The notes under the pieces are model-generated. The model had not been told where the DNA came from. It was given only the letters and a program-made list of their open reading frames with translations, and did no database searches. Source: Dyadobacter crusticola DSM 16708 (GTDB lineage Bacteria > Bacteroidota > Bacteroidia > Cytophagales > Spirosomataceae). From it: a stretch of DNA of 64,000 nucleotides. How positions within the stretch are numbered: the first letter of the stretch is position 1; each line of letters starts with the position of its first letter. The stretch is taken from positions 412,805-476,804 of the forward strand of contig NZ_JNJB01000007.1 of assembly GCF_000701505.1 (NCBI RefSeq), given 5' to 3'. The position numbers and the translations under genes were made by a program. Of this stretch, positions 51,387 through 59,152 are shown piece by piece.

Positions 51387-52115
51387 ATGAAAAGGTATGC
51401 GCTTATATTACTTCTGGGGCTGATTTTTTCCTGCAAAAAAGAGAAAGCTGATCCTGCAATTCCTGTCGGGAGTTTGTTTGAAATCAATTCTTCCAGCAAC
51501 GTACAAACCCGCCTGGAATATGGCGACGGCAGAGTTATCCGCATTCTTAACTACAGTTCCTGTGATACACCTTACGCAATCAGCGAGTTTGGCTATTCCC
51601 GCGATCGGATTACCTCTATCCGCACGGGCAGCAGGGGCTTATTGTCTTCATGGAGCGGCGCATTGTGCGATCCGAATGAGAAATTTGAATACCAGAACTA
51701 CACGGTTGAGTATGACGCAGAGGGACGGCAAAGCAAAGTAACAGGTAAAAACCTGACGGCGACCTATGAATATACCGGTAGCAATGCGCTCGTCAATGTG
51801 CTTTATCATAAGGAAAACATCAGACGGGTTGATCTGTTCAGGTTCGACGTTAACGGAAACGTTATTGAGCGACAAAATGCTGCGCCAAATAGCTTGGGAC
51901 CTTCGCGGTACGAATATGATAACCACCCAAATCCCTTTTACGGATTGAACACGAACATCTTTCCTGATCCTTTCACGTCTCCGAACAATGTAATCCGCGC
52001 ATTTGATTATGCTGGAAATCTGCAATGGGAGCGCAAGTTTACCTACGATGCGTCAGGCCGGCCGCTGACTTGTGATGAGGGCAGCGGGGTGCAGCTGGAA
52101 TATCATTATCGTTGA
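51387..52115 (+). CDS. lipoprotein of unknown function with YD-repeat-like strands
   Basis: The 242-residue product has a lipoprotein signal (ALILLLGLIFSC) followed by KKEKADPAIP. The rest has RHS/YD-like alternating strands (TRLEYGDGRVIRILNYSSC, YTVEYDAEGRQSKVTG, LTATYEYTGSN, FRFDVNGNVIERQN, RKFTYDASGRPLTCDEGSG), but only five or six imperfect units and no toxin tail. It is likely exposed at the outer membrane. Function unknown. It is separated by 91 bp from the BNR gene. Confidence 0.78.
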   Translation: MKRYALILLLGLIFSCKKEKADPAIPVGSLFEINSSSNVQTRLEYGDGRVIRILNYSSCDTPYAISEFGYSRDRITSIRTGSRGLLSSWSGALCDPNEKFEYQNYTVEYDAEGRQSKVTGKNLTATYEYTGSNALVNVLYHKENIRRVDLFRFDVNGNVIERQNAAPNSLGPSRYEYDNHPNPFYGLNTNIFPDPFTSPNNVIRAFDYAGNLQWERKFTYDASGRPLTCDEGSGVQLEYHYR

Positions 52116-52142
52116 TCTAACGCACTAAATGCAGTTTCGTTG

Positions 52143-52150
52143 TAAGTTTG
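52143..52150 (+). promoter_or_regulatory. Bacteroidota -7 box (TAAGTTTG) for the START protein gene
   Basis: An exact TAnnTTTG match 23 bp before ATG 52173. No -33 box is convincing. Confidence 0.4.
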
Positions 52151-52172
52151 CAGCTCCTCTACAAGCTCAGCG

Positions 52173-52808
52173 ATGAAAAATCTTGTTTACCCGCTTACTT
52201 TATTTGCATTCATTTTTTGGCTGATCCAACCTGCCAGTGCGGAGGAAAGCTGGAAGTTTGTGACTGAAAAAGATGGGATCAAGGTTTATTCGAAAGAGGT
52301 AGCAGGCTCGCGGATCAAGGCTTTGCAGGTACATTGCAGGATCAATGCACCGATAGCTGAAATTGTTTCCCTGCTCATGGATGTGGATGCTGCGACAGAC
52401 TGGGTATCCCATACAAAATCCTGCAAACTGGTGCGCCGCGTTTCCCCATCTGAACTTTACTATTACTCCGAAATAAGCCTCCCGTGGCCACTTGAAAACC
52501 GCGATTTTGTTGCACGGATCTCGGTCTCGCAAAATCCTGCGACGGGTATAGTTACTGTGGATGCACCCGCTGTCAGCGGATTTGTACCTATCAAAAAGGG
52601 CATTGTCAGAATCTCGAAATCCACCGGCGTTTGGGTTCTGACTCCTGTTAGCACCGGGCAAACTCAGGTTCAATATACTTTGCAGCTGGATCCCGGCGGC
52701 GCGATTCCTGCCTGGCTGGTTAATTCCCTTTCAGCACAAGGCCCGATCGACAGCTTTATGAATATGAAAAAGCGGCTTGCAAAGTCAGCACCAGCCAAAA
52801 CTAGCTAA
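52173..52808 (+). CDS. exported START/SRPBCC-domain protein
   Basis: The 211-residue product has a Sec signal (LTLFAFIFWLIQPASAEE). A START lipid-transfer-like domain follows (about 25-205): WKFVTEKDGIKVYSKEVAGSRIKALQV, PIAEIVSLLMDVDAATDWVSHTKSCKLVRRVS, YYYSEISLPWPLENRDFVARI, and GGAIPAWLVNSLSAQGPIDSFMNMKKRL at the C-terminal helix. This form is frequent in Gram-negative periplasms and may carry lipid between membranes; the ligand is unknown. It is convergent with the DHFR-like gene at 19 bp. Confidence 0.87.
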   Translation: MKNLVYPLTLFAFIFWLIQPASAEESWKFVTEKDGIKVYSKEVAGSRIKALQVHCRINAPIAEIVSLLMDVDAATDWVSHTKSCKLVRRVSPSELYYYSEISLPWPLENRDFVARISVSQNPATGIVTVDAPAVSGFVPIKKGIVRISKSTGVWVLTPVSTGQTQVQYTLQLDPGGAIPAWLVNSLSAQGPIDSFMNMKKRLAKSAPAKTS

Positions 52809-52827
52809 GATACCTGGCAGCAGTTCC

Positions 52828-53442
52828 TCATTCGCCTTTTCCCGCATTCCCGAACTGCACTTTCCCATCAGCTTCATAAGTACCGAGGATTACACCGGTT
52901 GTTGATACCGTATGTTTGGTTAATTTGAAGTTGCCGGGCATTATCCCGTCCTGGAAAAGCTTTTTTCCTTTACCCAGAATGACCGGGTGAATAAAGATAT
53001 TCATCTGATCGATCAATCCGTTTTGAAGCAACGATTGTATAAAATCCGCGCTGCCCCACATTTGCAGGTCGGGACCGCCCTCTTCCGCTTTAAGGGCTTT
53101 AACCTGCTCGACTGCGTCACCGTATAGAAAGACCGTACCTTCCCAGCTACCCTCCTTTCTGGTGCGGCTAGCGACATATTTCTTCACCTGACTGAATTTC
53201 TCGGCAATAGGTCCCGTCTGTGCCGGCCAGTACGGTTCCCAGATCTCGTAAGTAAAACGCCCGAGCAGCAGATCGTAAGGCTGTATCATAATGTCCATCA
53301 GGATCTTGTCCGAAATTTCATCCGACTTCTTAGCAACCCAGCCGCCCAGGTCAAAACCGTTGGTGGTATCTTCGTTTGGCCCGCCCGGCCCCTGAATTAC
53401 CCCGTCGAGGGTCATAAACTCATTGATGATGATCTTTCTCAT
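52828..53442 (-). CDS. dihydrofolate reductase-like (RibD C-terminal) family protein
   Basis: The 204-residue product starts MRKIIINEFMTLDGVIQGPGGPNED, the common RibD_C/YwjB-type opening. It contains LGRFTYEIWEPYWP and LQMWGSADFIQSLLQNGLIDQMNIFIHPVILGKGKKLFQDG, which form the NADPH-binding/substrate fold of the family. Members are often annotated as deaminase/reductase-like and their substrates are unknown. A -7 box at 53483-53490 precedes it. Confidence 0.9.
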   Translation of the reverse strand: MRKIIINEFMTLDGVIQGPGGPNEDTTNGFDLGGWVAKKSDEISDKILMDIMIQPYDLLLGRFTYEIWEPYWPAQTGPIAEKFSQVKKYVASRTRKEGSWEGTVFLYGDAVEQVKALKAEEGGPDLQMWGSADFIQSLLQNGLIDQMNIFIHPVILGKGKKLFQDGIMPGNFKLTKHTVSTTGVILGTYEADGKVQFGNAGKGE

Positions 53443-53482
53443 GTTTTCTGGCTGTTCTAGGTTTTCTTCAAACTTGGTAATG

Positions 53483-53490
53483 CAAAGCTA
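53483..53490 (-). promoter_or_regulatory. Bacteroidota -7 box (TAGCTTTG on minus) for the DHFR-like gene
   Basis: The plus strand CAAAGCTA equals TAGCTTTG on the minus strand, 41 bp before ATG 53442. The 53491-53727 region contains a 74-codon open frame with no family look and no other gene I can support. Confidence 0.4.
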
Positions 53491-53727
53491 AATGCACTCT
53501 CACCAAAAAGCAGGTGGAGAAAACGACAGCTTTGGGGCGGATTGCGACAAGTTTGGCGTATTCAAGTAAGGTAGAACCTTTCAGTCACGGTAATCTGCGT
53601 TGCGTGTTTGTCAATGGTCTTATATTCAGATCACGCGACTCTTTACCAATTTATTCGCAGCAGGTAAGGAATGTCACAGGATTAAAGAAAATTTATATTT
53701 TAGAGGTCAATTCTAAATACTACCAAG

Positions 53728-53835
53728 ATGCAAATTGACACCACATATTATGAAAGATGCATTGAGACACTTGAAAAAGCTTACTCGCTGCTTTTGCAAG
53801 CAGATCCAGACGAGATAGAAAGAGGCGGAGAATAG
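53728..53835 (+). pseudogene. HepT/HI0074-like substrate-binding gene, N-terminal stub
   Basis: ATG 53728 begins MQIDTTYYERCIETLEKAY, then SLLLQADPDEIERGGE and TAG at 53833-53835, 35 residues in all. Its first 30 residues match the start of HepT/HI0074 proteins (about 130 residues), whose next part normally forms the helical bundle that binds the MNT nucleotidyltransferase partner. The nucleotidyltransferase gene starts 3 bp after the stop. The body seems lost by deletion or early stop. A functional short peptide cannot be excluded. Confidence 0.6.
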
Positions 53836-53838
53836 CAG

Positions 53839-54171
53839 ATGATAATCAGACAAAAAGATCTTCAATTATTGCGGCAAATTTTTGCCTCTATGGACACCCC
53901 GATGGACGTTTGGGCTTACGGAAGTCGCGTAAATGGGACCGCGCACGAAGGCAGCGACCTCGACCTGGTCGTCCGTAGTGAAGATTTGGCAAGATTAGAT
54001 TCCGATGTTCTCTTTGACCTAAAAGATAAAATTCGCGAAAGCAATATTCCTATTTTGGTAGAGGTTTTGGATTGGGCCAGGATACCTGCAAGTTTTCAGA
54101 ATAACATCGAACAAAATTATGAAGTAGTTTACGAGGGCATCCCTCTCGCATCCAACCTCAACTCCATTTGA
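53839..54171 (+). CDS. MNT-type nucleotidyltransferase-domain protein
   Basis: The 110-residue product has the minimal nucleotidyltransferase signature G28-S29-x10-D40-x-D42 (GSRVNGTAHEGSDLDLV) and the third acidic strand in ILVEVLDWARI. Family knowledge: MNT proteins pair with HepT/HI0074 in MNT-HepT toxin-antitoxin systems, where MNT AMPylates the HepT toxin. Here only a 35-residue HepT stub precedes it (53728-53835). The last 43 bp overlap the 3' end of the convergent MarR-GNAT gene. Confidence 0.88.
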   Translation: MIIRQKDLQLLRQIFASMDTPMDVWAYGSRVNGTAHEGSDLDLVVRSEDLARLDSDVLFDLKDKIRESNIPILVEVLDWARIPASFQNNIEQNYEVVYEGIPLASNLNSI

Positions 54172-55100
54172 ATATTCGCCCGCTCGTATGGCGTAGGCCG
54201 GCCGGTCACTTTCTTGAAACCCAACTTATGATACAAGCTGATCGCCGGTTTTAGGATCGTATTACTTTCCAGATATACCCCCTTGGCCCCCATTGACTTC
54301 GCTTGTTCAATCGCCGCGTTACCCAGCTTCCAGCCAATGTTCAGTCCCTGCGCCTTCGGTGACACAGCCATTTTGGCCAGCTCGAAATCATATTCAGGAT
54401 CATCCATTTGAATCAACGCGCAGACACCAACCGGCTCACCTTTGTACAATGCGACGAAAATGTAGCCGCCACGATCCAAGATATACGTCTGCGGGTGGTC
54501 GAGTGATTTGTAATCTGCTTCTTCCATTTTGAAGTAAGTCGAAATCCATTCCACATTCAGTTCGCGAAAAGCGGATTGGTACTGCGGTTCGTAGGGCACA
54601 ATTTCCACGGCGCTGCTTTCGCGGCGTTTTCGCTGCTCCCGAACACGCTGAAAAAGTGATTTTTGTTCGAGCAAAAACTCCCATTCTTCGATGGCCTTCC
54701 ACAAATCATAATTCGACTGCGCCGACAGTTCCTCCACTGCATTGTTTACGTCTTCATATTGATACTGGATCTTCTCAATAATCTCCTTCCCTGCCGCGGA
54801 AAGCTGCACCACATTCCGCCTGCCGTCTGTTGCGTCCTTTTTCTCGATCACCAAACCCTTTGCCGCCATTTCCCGCACGATCTTGCTCACCGAAGGCTGC
54901 GAATGCCCGATCTCCGTGGCAATTTCCGTTATCGTCACATCGTCCCGCTCCGACAGCACGTAGAACACCGGGAACCATTTAGGCTGCATATCGATGTTGT
55001 ATAAGTTATAAATGGAAGAAGCTTCGTCAGTAAACTTTGCAGTCAACATTCTCAGCCGGCTACCCAGCGCAATCTTACCCGTTCTTTTAAATAGATTCAT
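54129..55100 (-). CDS. fused MarR-type regulator and GNAT acetyltransferase
   Basis: The 323-residue product has an N-terminal MarR winged helix (about 10-145: QPKWFPVFYVLSERDDVTITEIATEIGHSQPSVSKIVREMAAKGLVIEKKDATDGRRN). A GNAT acetyltransferase domain (about 165-315) carries IFVALYKGEPVGVCALIQM, AVSPKAQGLNIGWKLGNAAIEQAK (the acetyl-CoA Q/R-x-x-G-x-G/A-like loop) and GFKKVTGRPTPYERANIQMEL. This fusion occurs in Bacteroidota and related phyla and joins DNA binding to acetyl transfer, perhaps with ligand-dependent self-control. Upstream there is an AATTA-N6-TAATT dyad. Its 3' end overlaps the MNT gene. Confidence 0.9.
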   Translation of the reverse strand: MNLFKRTGKIALGSRLRMLTAKFTDEASSIYNLYNIDMQPKWFPVFYVLSERDDVTITEIATEIGHSQPSVSKIVREMAAKGLVIEKKDATDGRRNVVQLSAAGKEIIEKIQYQYEDVNNAVEELSAQSNYDLWKAIEEWEFLLEQKSLFQRVREQRKRRESSAVEIVPYEPQYQSAFRELNVEWISTYFKMEEADYKSLDHPQTYILDRGGYIFVALYKGEPVGVCALIQMDDPEYDFELAKMAVSPKAQGLNIGWKLGNAAIEQAKSMGAKGVYLESNTILKPAISLYHKLGFKKVTGRPTPYERANIQMELRLDARGMPS

Positions 55101-55114
55101 GTTTGCAAATAACC

Positions 55115-55141
55115 AATTACATAACTAATTATGCAAATGTA
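55115..55141 (-). promoter_or_regulatory. promoter (TACATTTG) and MarR-like operator upstream of the MarR-GNAT gene
   Basis: On the minus strand, CAAATGTA (55134-55141) reads TACATTTG, an exact -7 box 34 bp before ATG 55100. The dyad AATTA (55115-55119)-CATAAC-TAATT (55126-55130) lies between it and the ATG, where a bound MarR dimer would block transcription. Confidence 0.45.
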
Positions 55142-55238
55142 AAACTTTGGGCATTTATCAGTATAAACTGCTGTCATATTTTTTATGATTCGTACAAATG
55201 CCGCAGAAAAGCCGCAATCAAATCGTATCTTCTGACCT

Positions 55239-55246
55239 TACATTTG
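55239..55246 (+). promoter_or_regulatory. Bacteroidota -7 box (TACATTTG) for the XRE-DUF4870 gene
   Basis: An exact TAnnTTTG match 19 bp before ATG 55265, so the leader would be very short. The intact promoter suggests the amber-interrupted gene is still transcribed. Confidence 0.4.
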
Positions 55247-55264
55247 GTGCAAACAACTTCACAG

Positions 55265-55855
55265 ATGAGCACATTAACTATCGCCGATCAGATCAGGGCT
55301 TTGCGCAAGAGCAAAGGTCTTTCACAGGAAACACTTGCCGACATTGCCGGTATTAACCTCCGCACATTGCAGCGCATTGAAAGCGGAAATGTTGAACCCC
55401 GCGGCGAAACGTAGCGGATGCTGGCACAGGCGTTAAATGTTACAATGGAAGAGCTGATACCCGTTCAAGTTCCAGCCACCGTCCCCATTGAAGAAGATCC
55501 GGGATTTTTAAAATTGATGAACCTGTCTGCACTGGCTTTGTGGTTTATCCCATTCGGCAACTTCCTCATTCCGCTTGGACTCTGGATTTACAGGAGAAAC
55601 AAAATACATGGTGCAAATGAGTTGGGCAAGCGCATTGTCAATTTTCAGCTTACCTGGACAATAGTTACTTACGGACTGGCTTACCTGAGCATTTTCCCCG
55701 CACTCTCCGGAAATTTCTTCATCCGTCCATTTACAATGCTGGCGGTAATCCTCGCACTATTCGTGTGCAACACGATTTTCATCATCGTGACGCATAGTAA
55801 GATTGTGAGGGGCGACGAGAATGTATATCCATTTAGCCTGAAACTAATCAGCTAA
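55265..55855 (+). pseudogene. XRE-DUF4870 membrane regulator interrupted by an in-frame amber codon
   Basis: From ATG 55265 the frame reads an Xre HTH (MSTLTIADQIRALRKSKGLSQETLADIAGINLRTLQRIESGNVEPRGET, in parts) and meets TAG at 55412-55414. The same frame goes on without a shift (RMLAQALNVTMEELIPV...) through a DUF4870-type membrane domain (about residues 80-190 of the restored protein: LSALALWFIPFGNFLIPLGLWIYRRNK) to TAA 55853-55855. The expected residue at the TAG is Leu (ETLRMLAQALNV pattern), so TTG-to-TAG fits. Restored length is 196 residues. Reinitiation at ATG 55418 could still make the membrane part. Sequencing error or suppression cannot be excluded. Confidence 0.78.
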
Positions 55856-55860
55856 AAAAC

Positions 55861-55895
55861 GAAGTGATGCAGGTACGAGCAACCTGCATCACTTC
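55861..55895. terminator. bidirectional terminator hairpin
   Basis: GAAGTGATGCAGGT (55861-55874) pairs perfectly with ACCTGCATCACTTC (55882-55895) around ACGAGCA. It sits between the stop of the XRE-DUF4870 gene and the convergent SnoaL gene. Confidence 0.8.
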
Positions 55896-55922
55896 TAACT
55901 TATTTAAACTTTGATCTAAAGC

Positions 55923-56279
55923 TTAATAAAAAAACTGCTCGGAAATAATCTTTCCATCCTGCACTTCGTACAGCATGATCTGGTTCATCTGAATCCTGCC
56001 AAAGTCCTGTAATGTAATATCAGTCTCCCGCGCAACCGCGAAATGGTTTCCTGTTACAATGGGTGCCGAAGTGTAGGCACGGTGCCCCGCTGTAATGGTA
56101 CTGATAAACTTCTCCCCTATTTGGCGCACAGCTTCCCGACCCTCTGCGTAGCCTAAGTACGGCGAATGCGGCGGATCAATGCTTTTCACATTGTCCGAAA
56201 AGAATTCATCCTGAATCTGAAACCATTTTTCCTGTTGTGCCAGTTCGTGGTAGCGAGCTGCAACTTCCTGTGTTGTCAT
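55923..56279 (-). CDS. SnoaL/NTF2-like small protein
   Basis: The 118-residue product has an NTF2-like cone fold pattern: long helix (VAARYHELAQQEKWFQIQDEFF), GYAEGREAVRQIGEKFISTI, then strands (HRAYTSAPIVTGNHFAVARETDITLQ, MNQIMLYEVQDGKIISEQFFY). The closing VQDGKIISEQFFY is typical of the SnoaL-like subfamily. Members bind or isomerise small hydrophobic molecules; the ligand is unknown. A -7 box lies at 56309-56316. Confidence 0.88.
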   Translation of the reverse strand: MTTQEVAARYHELAQQEKWFQIQDEFFSDNVKSIDPPHSPYLGYAEGREAVRQIGEKFISTITAGHRAYTSAPIVTGNHFAVARETDITLQDFGRIQMNQIMLYEVQDGKIISEQFFY

Positions 56280-56308
56280 AAGTTCAATTTCGTAGGTTTT
56301 GTAAGGGA

Positions 56309-56316
56309 CAAATATA
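56309..56316 (-). promoter_or_regulatory. Bacteroidota -7 box (TATATTTG on minus) for the SnoaL gene
   Basis: The plus strand CAAATATA is TATATTTG on the minus strand, an exact TAnnTTTG match 30 bp before ATG 56279. Confidence 0.4.
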
Positions 56317-56380
56317 GGTACTGGAATTTTCAGTTAGGGGCGGAAAATGGACGTTGTGAAGGCTCAATAAGACAGTTACA

Positions 56381-57601
56381 TTAATTCCGCAAAGTCTCTA
56401 ATTTCTTCCGCGTCTCGGGATGCTCTTCCACCGACAAAGACTTCTCATACTGCGTGATTGCGGCAGCTTTATCATTTCTTGAAGCAAAAAAATCTCCATA
56501 TGAATCAAACGCATTCCAGCTCCGGGGATAGTTGACGGTATTCAACTTGAAAAACGCTTCGGCCATTACTTCATGCTTTTCCTGCATTGCTTGATAGCCG
56601 AGTGAGTTGACCATTTGCTCGGGCGGGAGTACCGGATAACCCATTTGCGTAGAAACATGGTTATAGTGCCTCATAATTTTTTCAGGAAATGCAAGGCCGT
56701 CTTTTTCAAAATCAGAATCGGTAAATTTTAGATTGTAAAAGTCGAAAATGAATCGAAAACCGTCGTACTCAGTGATCAGCGGCGCGGAACTGTGTGTGTC
56801 CTCAGCATAAAACTTGCTTTTATACCGAAGCCCAATTCCCGGGTTCGCTTTAATGTATTTGTCGAGGTCGACAATAGACCGAATATGCCGCGAAAATGGG
56901 CTCGGATCTTTTGCCGCATTCGCCAACGTAATGCCCTCGCTCAACGTATTGGCAATGCCTAGGTAAAGCGCAACCCCATTGTATTTGGTCGCACTAAGTG
57001 CCTTTTTCGTTGTTTCCAAAAACCTTGCATGATCAAACCACAAGCTCGGGTCAATGCATATGTAAGAATTAAAAAGTTGTGGCCGCGTGATCAGCGCATT
57101 CATCACCACCAGTCCGCCCAGCGAATGCCCGATCAGCATTTTATAAGGTGCCGTCGGGTACAGTGAGTCAATCTGCGGCATCAGTTCTTTTTCAATAAAA
57201 GCCAGAAACGCAGTACCGCCACCCGTCTGCCGCACAGCCGCACTGTCCATAAAAGGCGGGTCCACCGAAGCTTGGTTCGGCGTCATGTCCAGCCTTCGGT
57301 TCTTACTCCGTATCCCCACCACGATCATCTCCGGCACCACCATATTCCCATTCACCGAACTCAGCTGCTGCACCATCCCCACCACCGACTTAAAGTGCGA
57401 CTCGCCATCCAGCAGATAAATCACCGGGTACCTTTTTTTGGAATACAGTCCATCCCCGGCGTCCGGTACGTGTACCATTACTTCTCGGGTTTGGTTAAGA
57501 ATTTTGGATTGGATGGTATCCATGTGGCCGATTTGGATCGGGGTTTGAGCTAGTGTTAGAAATGGAAGAAGTAGAAGAAATGCAAATAGAAAGTGTCTCA
57601 T
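56381..57601 (-). CDS. exported esterase D-like alpha/beta hydrolase with C-terminal TPR-like helices
   Basis: The start is ATG 57601 (MRHFLFAFLLLLPFLTLAQT), giving a Sec signal; the frame to 57685 adds residues before it. The product is 406 residues. The esterase fold contains YPVIYLLDGESHF, the nucleophile elbow IGHSLGGLVVMNAL (Ser) and an LHDLDG-less lid region; the His is probably in HYNHVSTQMGYPVLPPE. The last 60 residues (QEKHEVMAEAFFKLN, KAAAITQYEKSLSVEEHPETRKKLETL) look like TPR-type helices. Related enzymes hydrolyse acyl or ferric-siderophore esters; the substrate is unknown. Confidence 0.87.
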   Translation of the reverse strand: MRHFLFAFLLLLPFLTLAQTPIQIGHMDTIQSKILNQTREVMVHVPDAGDGLYSKKRYPVIYLLDGESHFKSVVGMVQQLSSVNGNMVVPEMIVVGIRSKNRRLDMTPNQASVDPPFMDSAAVRQTGGGTAFLAFIEKELMPQIDSLYPTAPYKMLIGHSLGGLVVMNALITRPQLFNSYICIDPSLWFDHARFLETTKKALSATKYNGVALYLGIANTLSEGITLANAAKDPSPFSRHIRSIVDLDKYIKANPGIGLRYKSKFYAEDTHSSAPLITEYDGFRFIFDFYNLKFTDSDFEKDGLAFPEKIMRHYNHVSTQMGYPVLPPEQMVNSLGYQAMQEKHEVMAEAFFKLNTVNYPRSWNAFDSYGDFFASRNDKAAAITQYEKSLSVEEHPETRKKLETLRN

Positions 57602-57677
57602 AACCCGGTTAATGTATCGGTTTCTTACATAAGCGAGATTTTCGTTGAAATACTCAATGATTTTGTTTAAACCCTCC

Positions 57678-57773
57678 TTTGTCACCCTGAGCGGAGTCGA
57701 AGGGCAGGCAGCAAACTACAAACATGTAAGAAGCATTGTGCACGTTGCTTCGACTGCGCTCAGCATGACAAAG
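57678..57773. repeat. composite palindromic repeat, left inverted copy
   Basis: This 96-bp unit begins TTTGTCACCCTGAGCGGAGTCG and ends with GCTTCGACTGCGCTCAGCATGACAAAG. Its ends carry the outward-facing halves GTCA...TGAGCG-AGTCGAAG and CTTCGACT-CGCTCA...TGAC. Its reverse complement matches 58967-59061 over almost its whole length, including the internal TGCACAATGCTTCTTACATGT segment. It is REP/MITE-like and non-coding. Confidence 0.85.
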
Positions 57774-57822
57774 GTGGGAACTGGCAAACTTTTATTAACA
57801 AGTGCGCCAAACCGACATCACC

Positions 57823-58899
57823 ATGCTTCATCAAAAAACCATCGACGACCTCCTTACCATCCATCAAATCTACATGGAACCCGACGTACCAACGTACGAG
57901 CGCGGCCGCGAGATCCTTGCCAAATATCCTGATGCCGAGCGCATTGAAGTGGATTCGCACTGGAAGATACCTGAGCTTTTCGGCTTCGAAGGCTCCGTAG
58001 AGGATTGGCTTTGGAATAAAAAGAATGTGCTGATTCTTGGTGCGAAAAAGGGGTTGACCTGTCGGCCCAATACCCGCAGCTCGCATTGGGTGGCGCCTTC
58101 GCAGTCCAATGGGTGCACCATGTCGTGCTCATATTGCTACGTGCCGCGGCGGAAAGGTTATGCCAATCCCATTTCCATTTTTGTGAACATCGAGCAGATT
58201 ATGGGTTACCTCACGCGCCACGCTGCCAAGCAGGGAATCAAAGCCGAGCCCGACGCCATTGATCCTGAATATTGGGTATACGAAATCGGCGAAAACGGCG
58301 ATTGCTCCGCAGATGCGGCGATTTGCGACAATGTAAGAGACATGATCAACCTGTACAAAACGCTGCCCAACGCCAAGCTGACTTTCGCCACCAAGTTTGT
58401 GAACCGCGAAATGCTCAGCTACGATCCGCAGCGCAAAACGCGCATCCGGTTCAGCCTCATGCCGCATCAAATGTCCAAGCTCGTCGACGTCCGCACCACG
58501 CCCATCAGTGAGCGCATTGCCGTTATGAACGAATTCCGCGAGGCTGGTTATGAGGTGAATGTAAGTTTCGCACCCGTGATTTATTACGAAGGCTGGCTCG
58601 ACGACTGGTATGCGCTTTTCGAAGAAATGAACCAAGTCCTCGACGAGCAAACCAAAGCGCAGCTCGCCACCGAAATCATCTTCCTCACCCACAACGACCG
58701 CCTCCACGAAGTCAACCTCGGCTGGCACCCCAAAGCCGAAGAAGTCCTCTGGCGGCCGGATATTCAGCAGGTTAAGTATAGCCAGTCCGGGCAGCGGAAT
58801 GTGCGGTATAAGAATAATATTAAGCGGGAGATTGTTGGTGAGTTGGTGGAGGCGGTCAAGACGCAATTGCCTTACTGTCAGATTCGCTATGCCTTCTAA
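57823..58899 (+). CDS. spore photoproduct lyase-like radical SAM protein
   Basis: I start at ATG 57823 (MLHQKTIDDLLTIHQIYM), 358 residues; a GTG at 57802 is the alternative. The radical SAM cluster motif C98-x3-C102-x2-C105 lies in SNGCTMSCSYCYVPRRKGYANP. Later blocks (TFATKFVNREMLSYDPQRKTRIRFSLMP, EVNVSFAPVIYYEGWL) match the splB-like family, which in spores reverses 5-thyminyl-5,6-dihydrothymine. This bacterium is not expected to form spores, so another repair or radical reaction is likely. Inverted copies of the same repeat flank the gene (57678-57773 and 58967-59061). Confidence 0.9.
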   Translation: MLHQKTIDDLLTIHQIYMEPDVPTYERGREILAKYPDAERIEVDSHWKIPELFGFEGSVEDWLWNKKNVLILGAKKGLTCRPNTRSSHWVAPSQSNGCTMSCSYCYVPRRKGYANPISIFVNIEQIMGYLTRHAAKQGIKAEPDAIDPEYWVYEIGENGDCSADAAICDNVRDMINLYKTLPNAKLTFATKFVNREMLSYDPQRKTRIRFSLMPHQMSKLVDVRTTPISERIAVMNEFREAGYEVNVSFAPVIYYEGWLDDWYALFEEMNQVLDEQTKAQLATEIIFLTHNDRLHEVNLGWHPKAEEVLWRPDIQQVKYSQSGQRNVRYKNNIKREIVGELVEAVKTQLPYCQIRYAF

Positions 58900-58907
58900 C
58901 GTGGTCG

Positions 58908-58939
58908 CCTGCCCTTCGACTCCGCTCAGGGTGACAAAG
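58908..58939. repeat. half-unit of the palindromic repeat
   Basis: CCTGCCCTTCGACTCCGCTCAGGGTGACAAAG, given here as its ends CCTGCCCTTCG and GGGTGACAAAG, matches one terminal half of the composite unit. It begins 8 bp after the splB-like stop and may act as a terminator-like hairpin with nearby halves. Confidence 0.75.
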
Positions 58940-58966
58940 CTTTGAGCAACAAAGCAAATTTTACTT

Positions 58967-59061
58967 TTTGTCATGCTGAGCGCAGTCGAAGCAACATGCA
59001 CAATGCTTCTTACATGTTAGTACCGTTGTGCCTGCCCTTCGACTGCGCTCAGGGTGACAAA
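58967..59061. repeat. composite palindromic repeat, right inverted copy
   Basis: This 95-bp copy runs TTTGTCATGCTGAGCGCAG... to ...CGCTCAGGGTGACAAA. It is the reverse complement of 57678-57773 with scattered changes and keeps the internal AATGCTTCTTACATGTT segment. The 59062-59152 stretch after it holds no gene I can support. Confidence 0.85.
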
Positions 59062-59152
59062 TGAGGGTATTTCCAAAGTTGTAGAGAGTAGTTCCAAAGC
59101 AACGAAAGCCAAAAACACTTTCTTACCGATTACATTTGGAAGCGAAGCGACC

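Noticed and set aside
53514..53738. 74-codon plus-strand open frame
   Set aside because: No family look and it overlaps the HepT-like stub start; base composition does not support coding.
58129..59001. 290-codon minus-strand open frame opposite the splB-like gene
   Set aside because: It is the antisense shadow of a well-supported radical SAM gene and partly of a repeat, with no family features.
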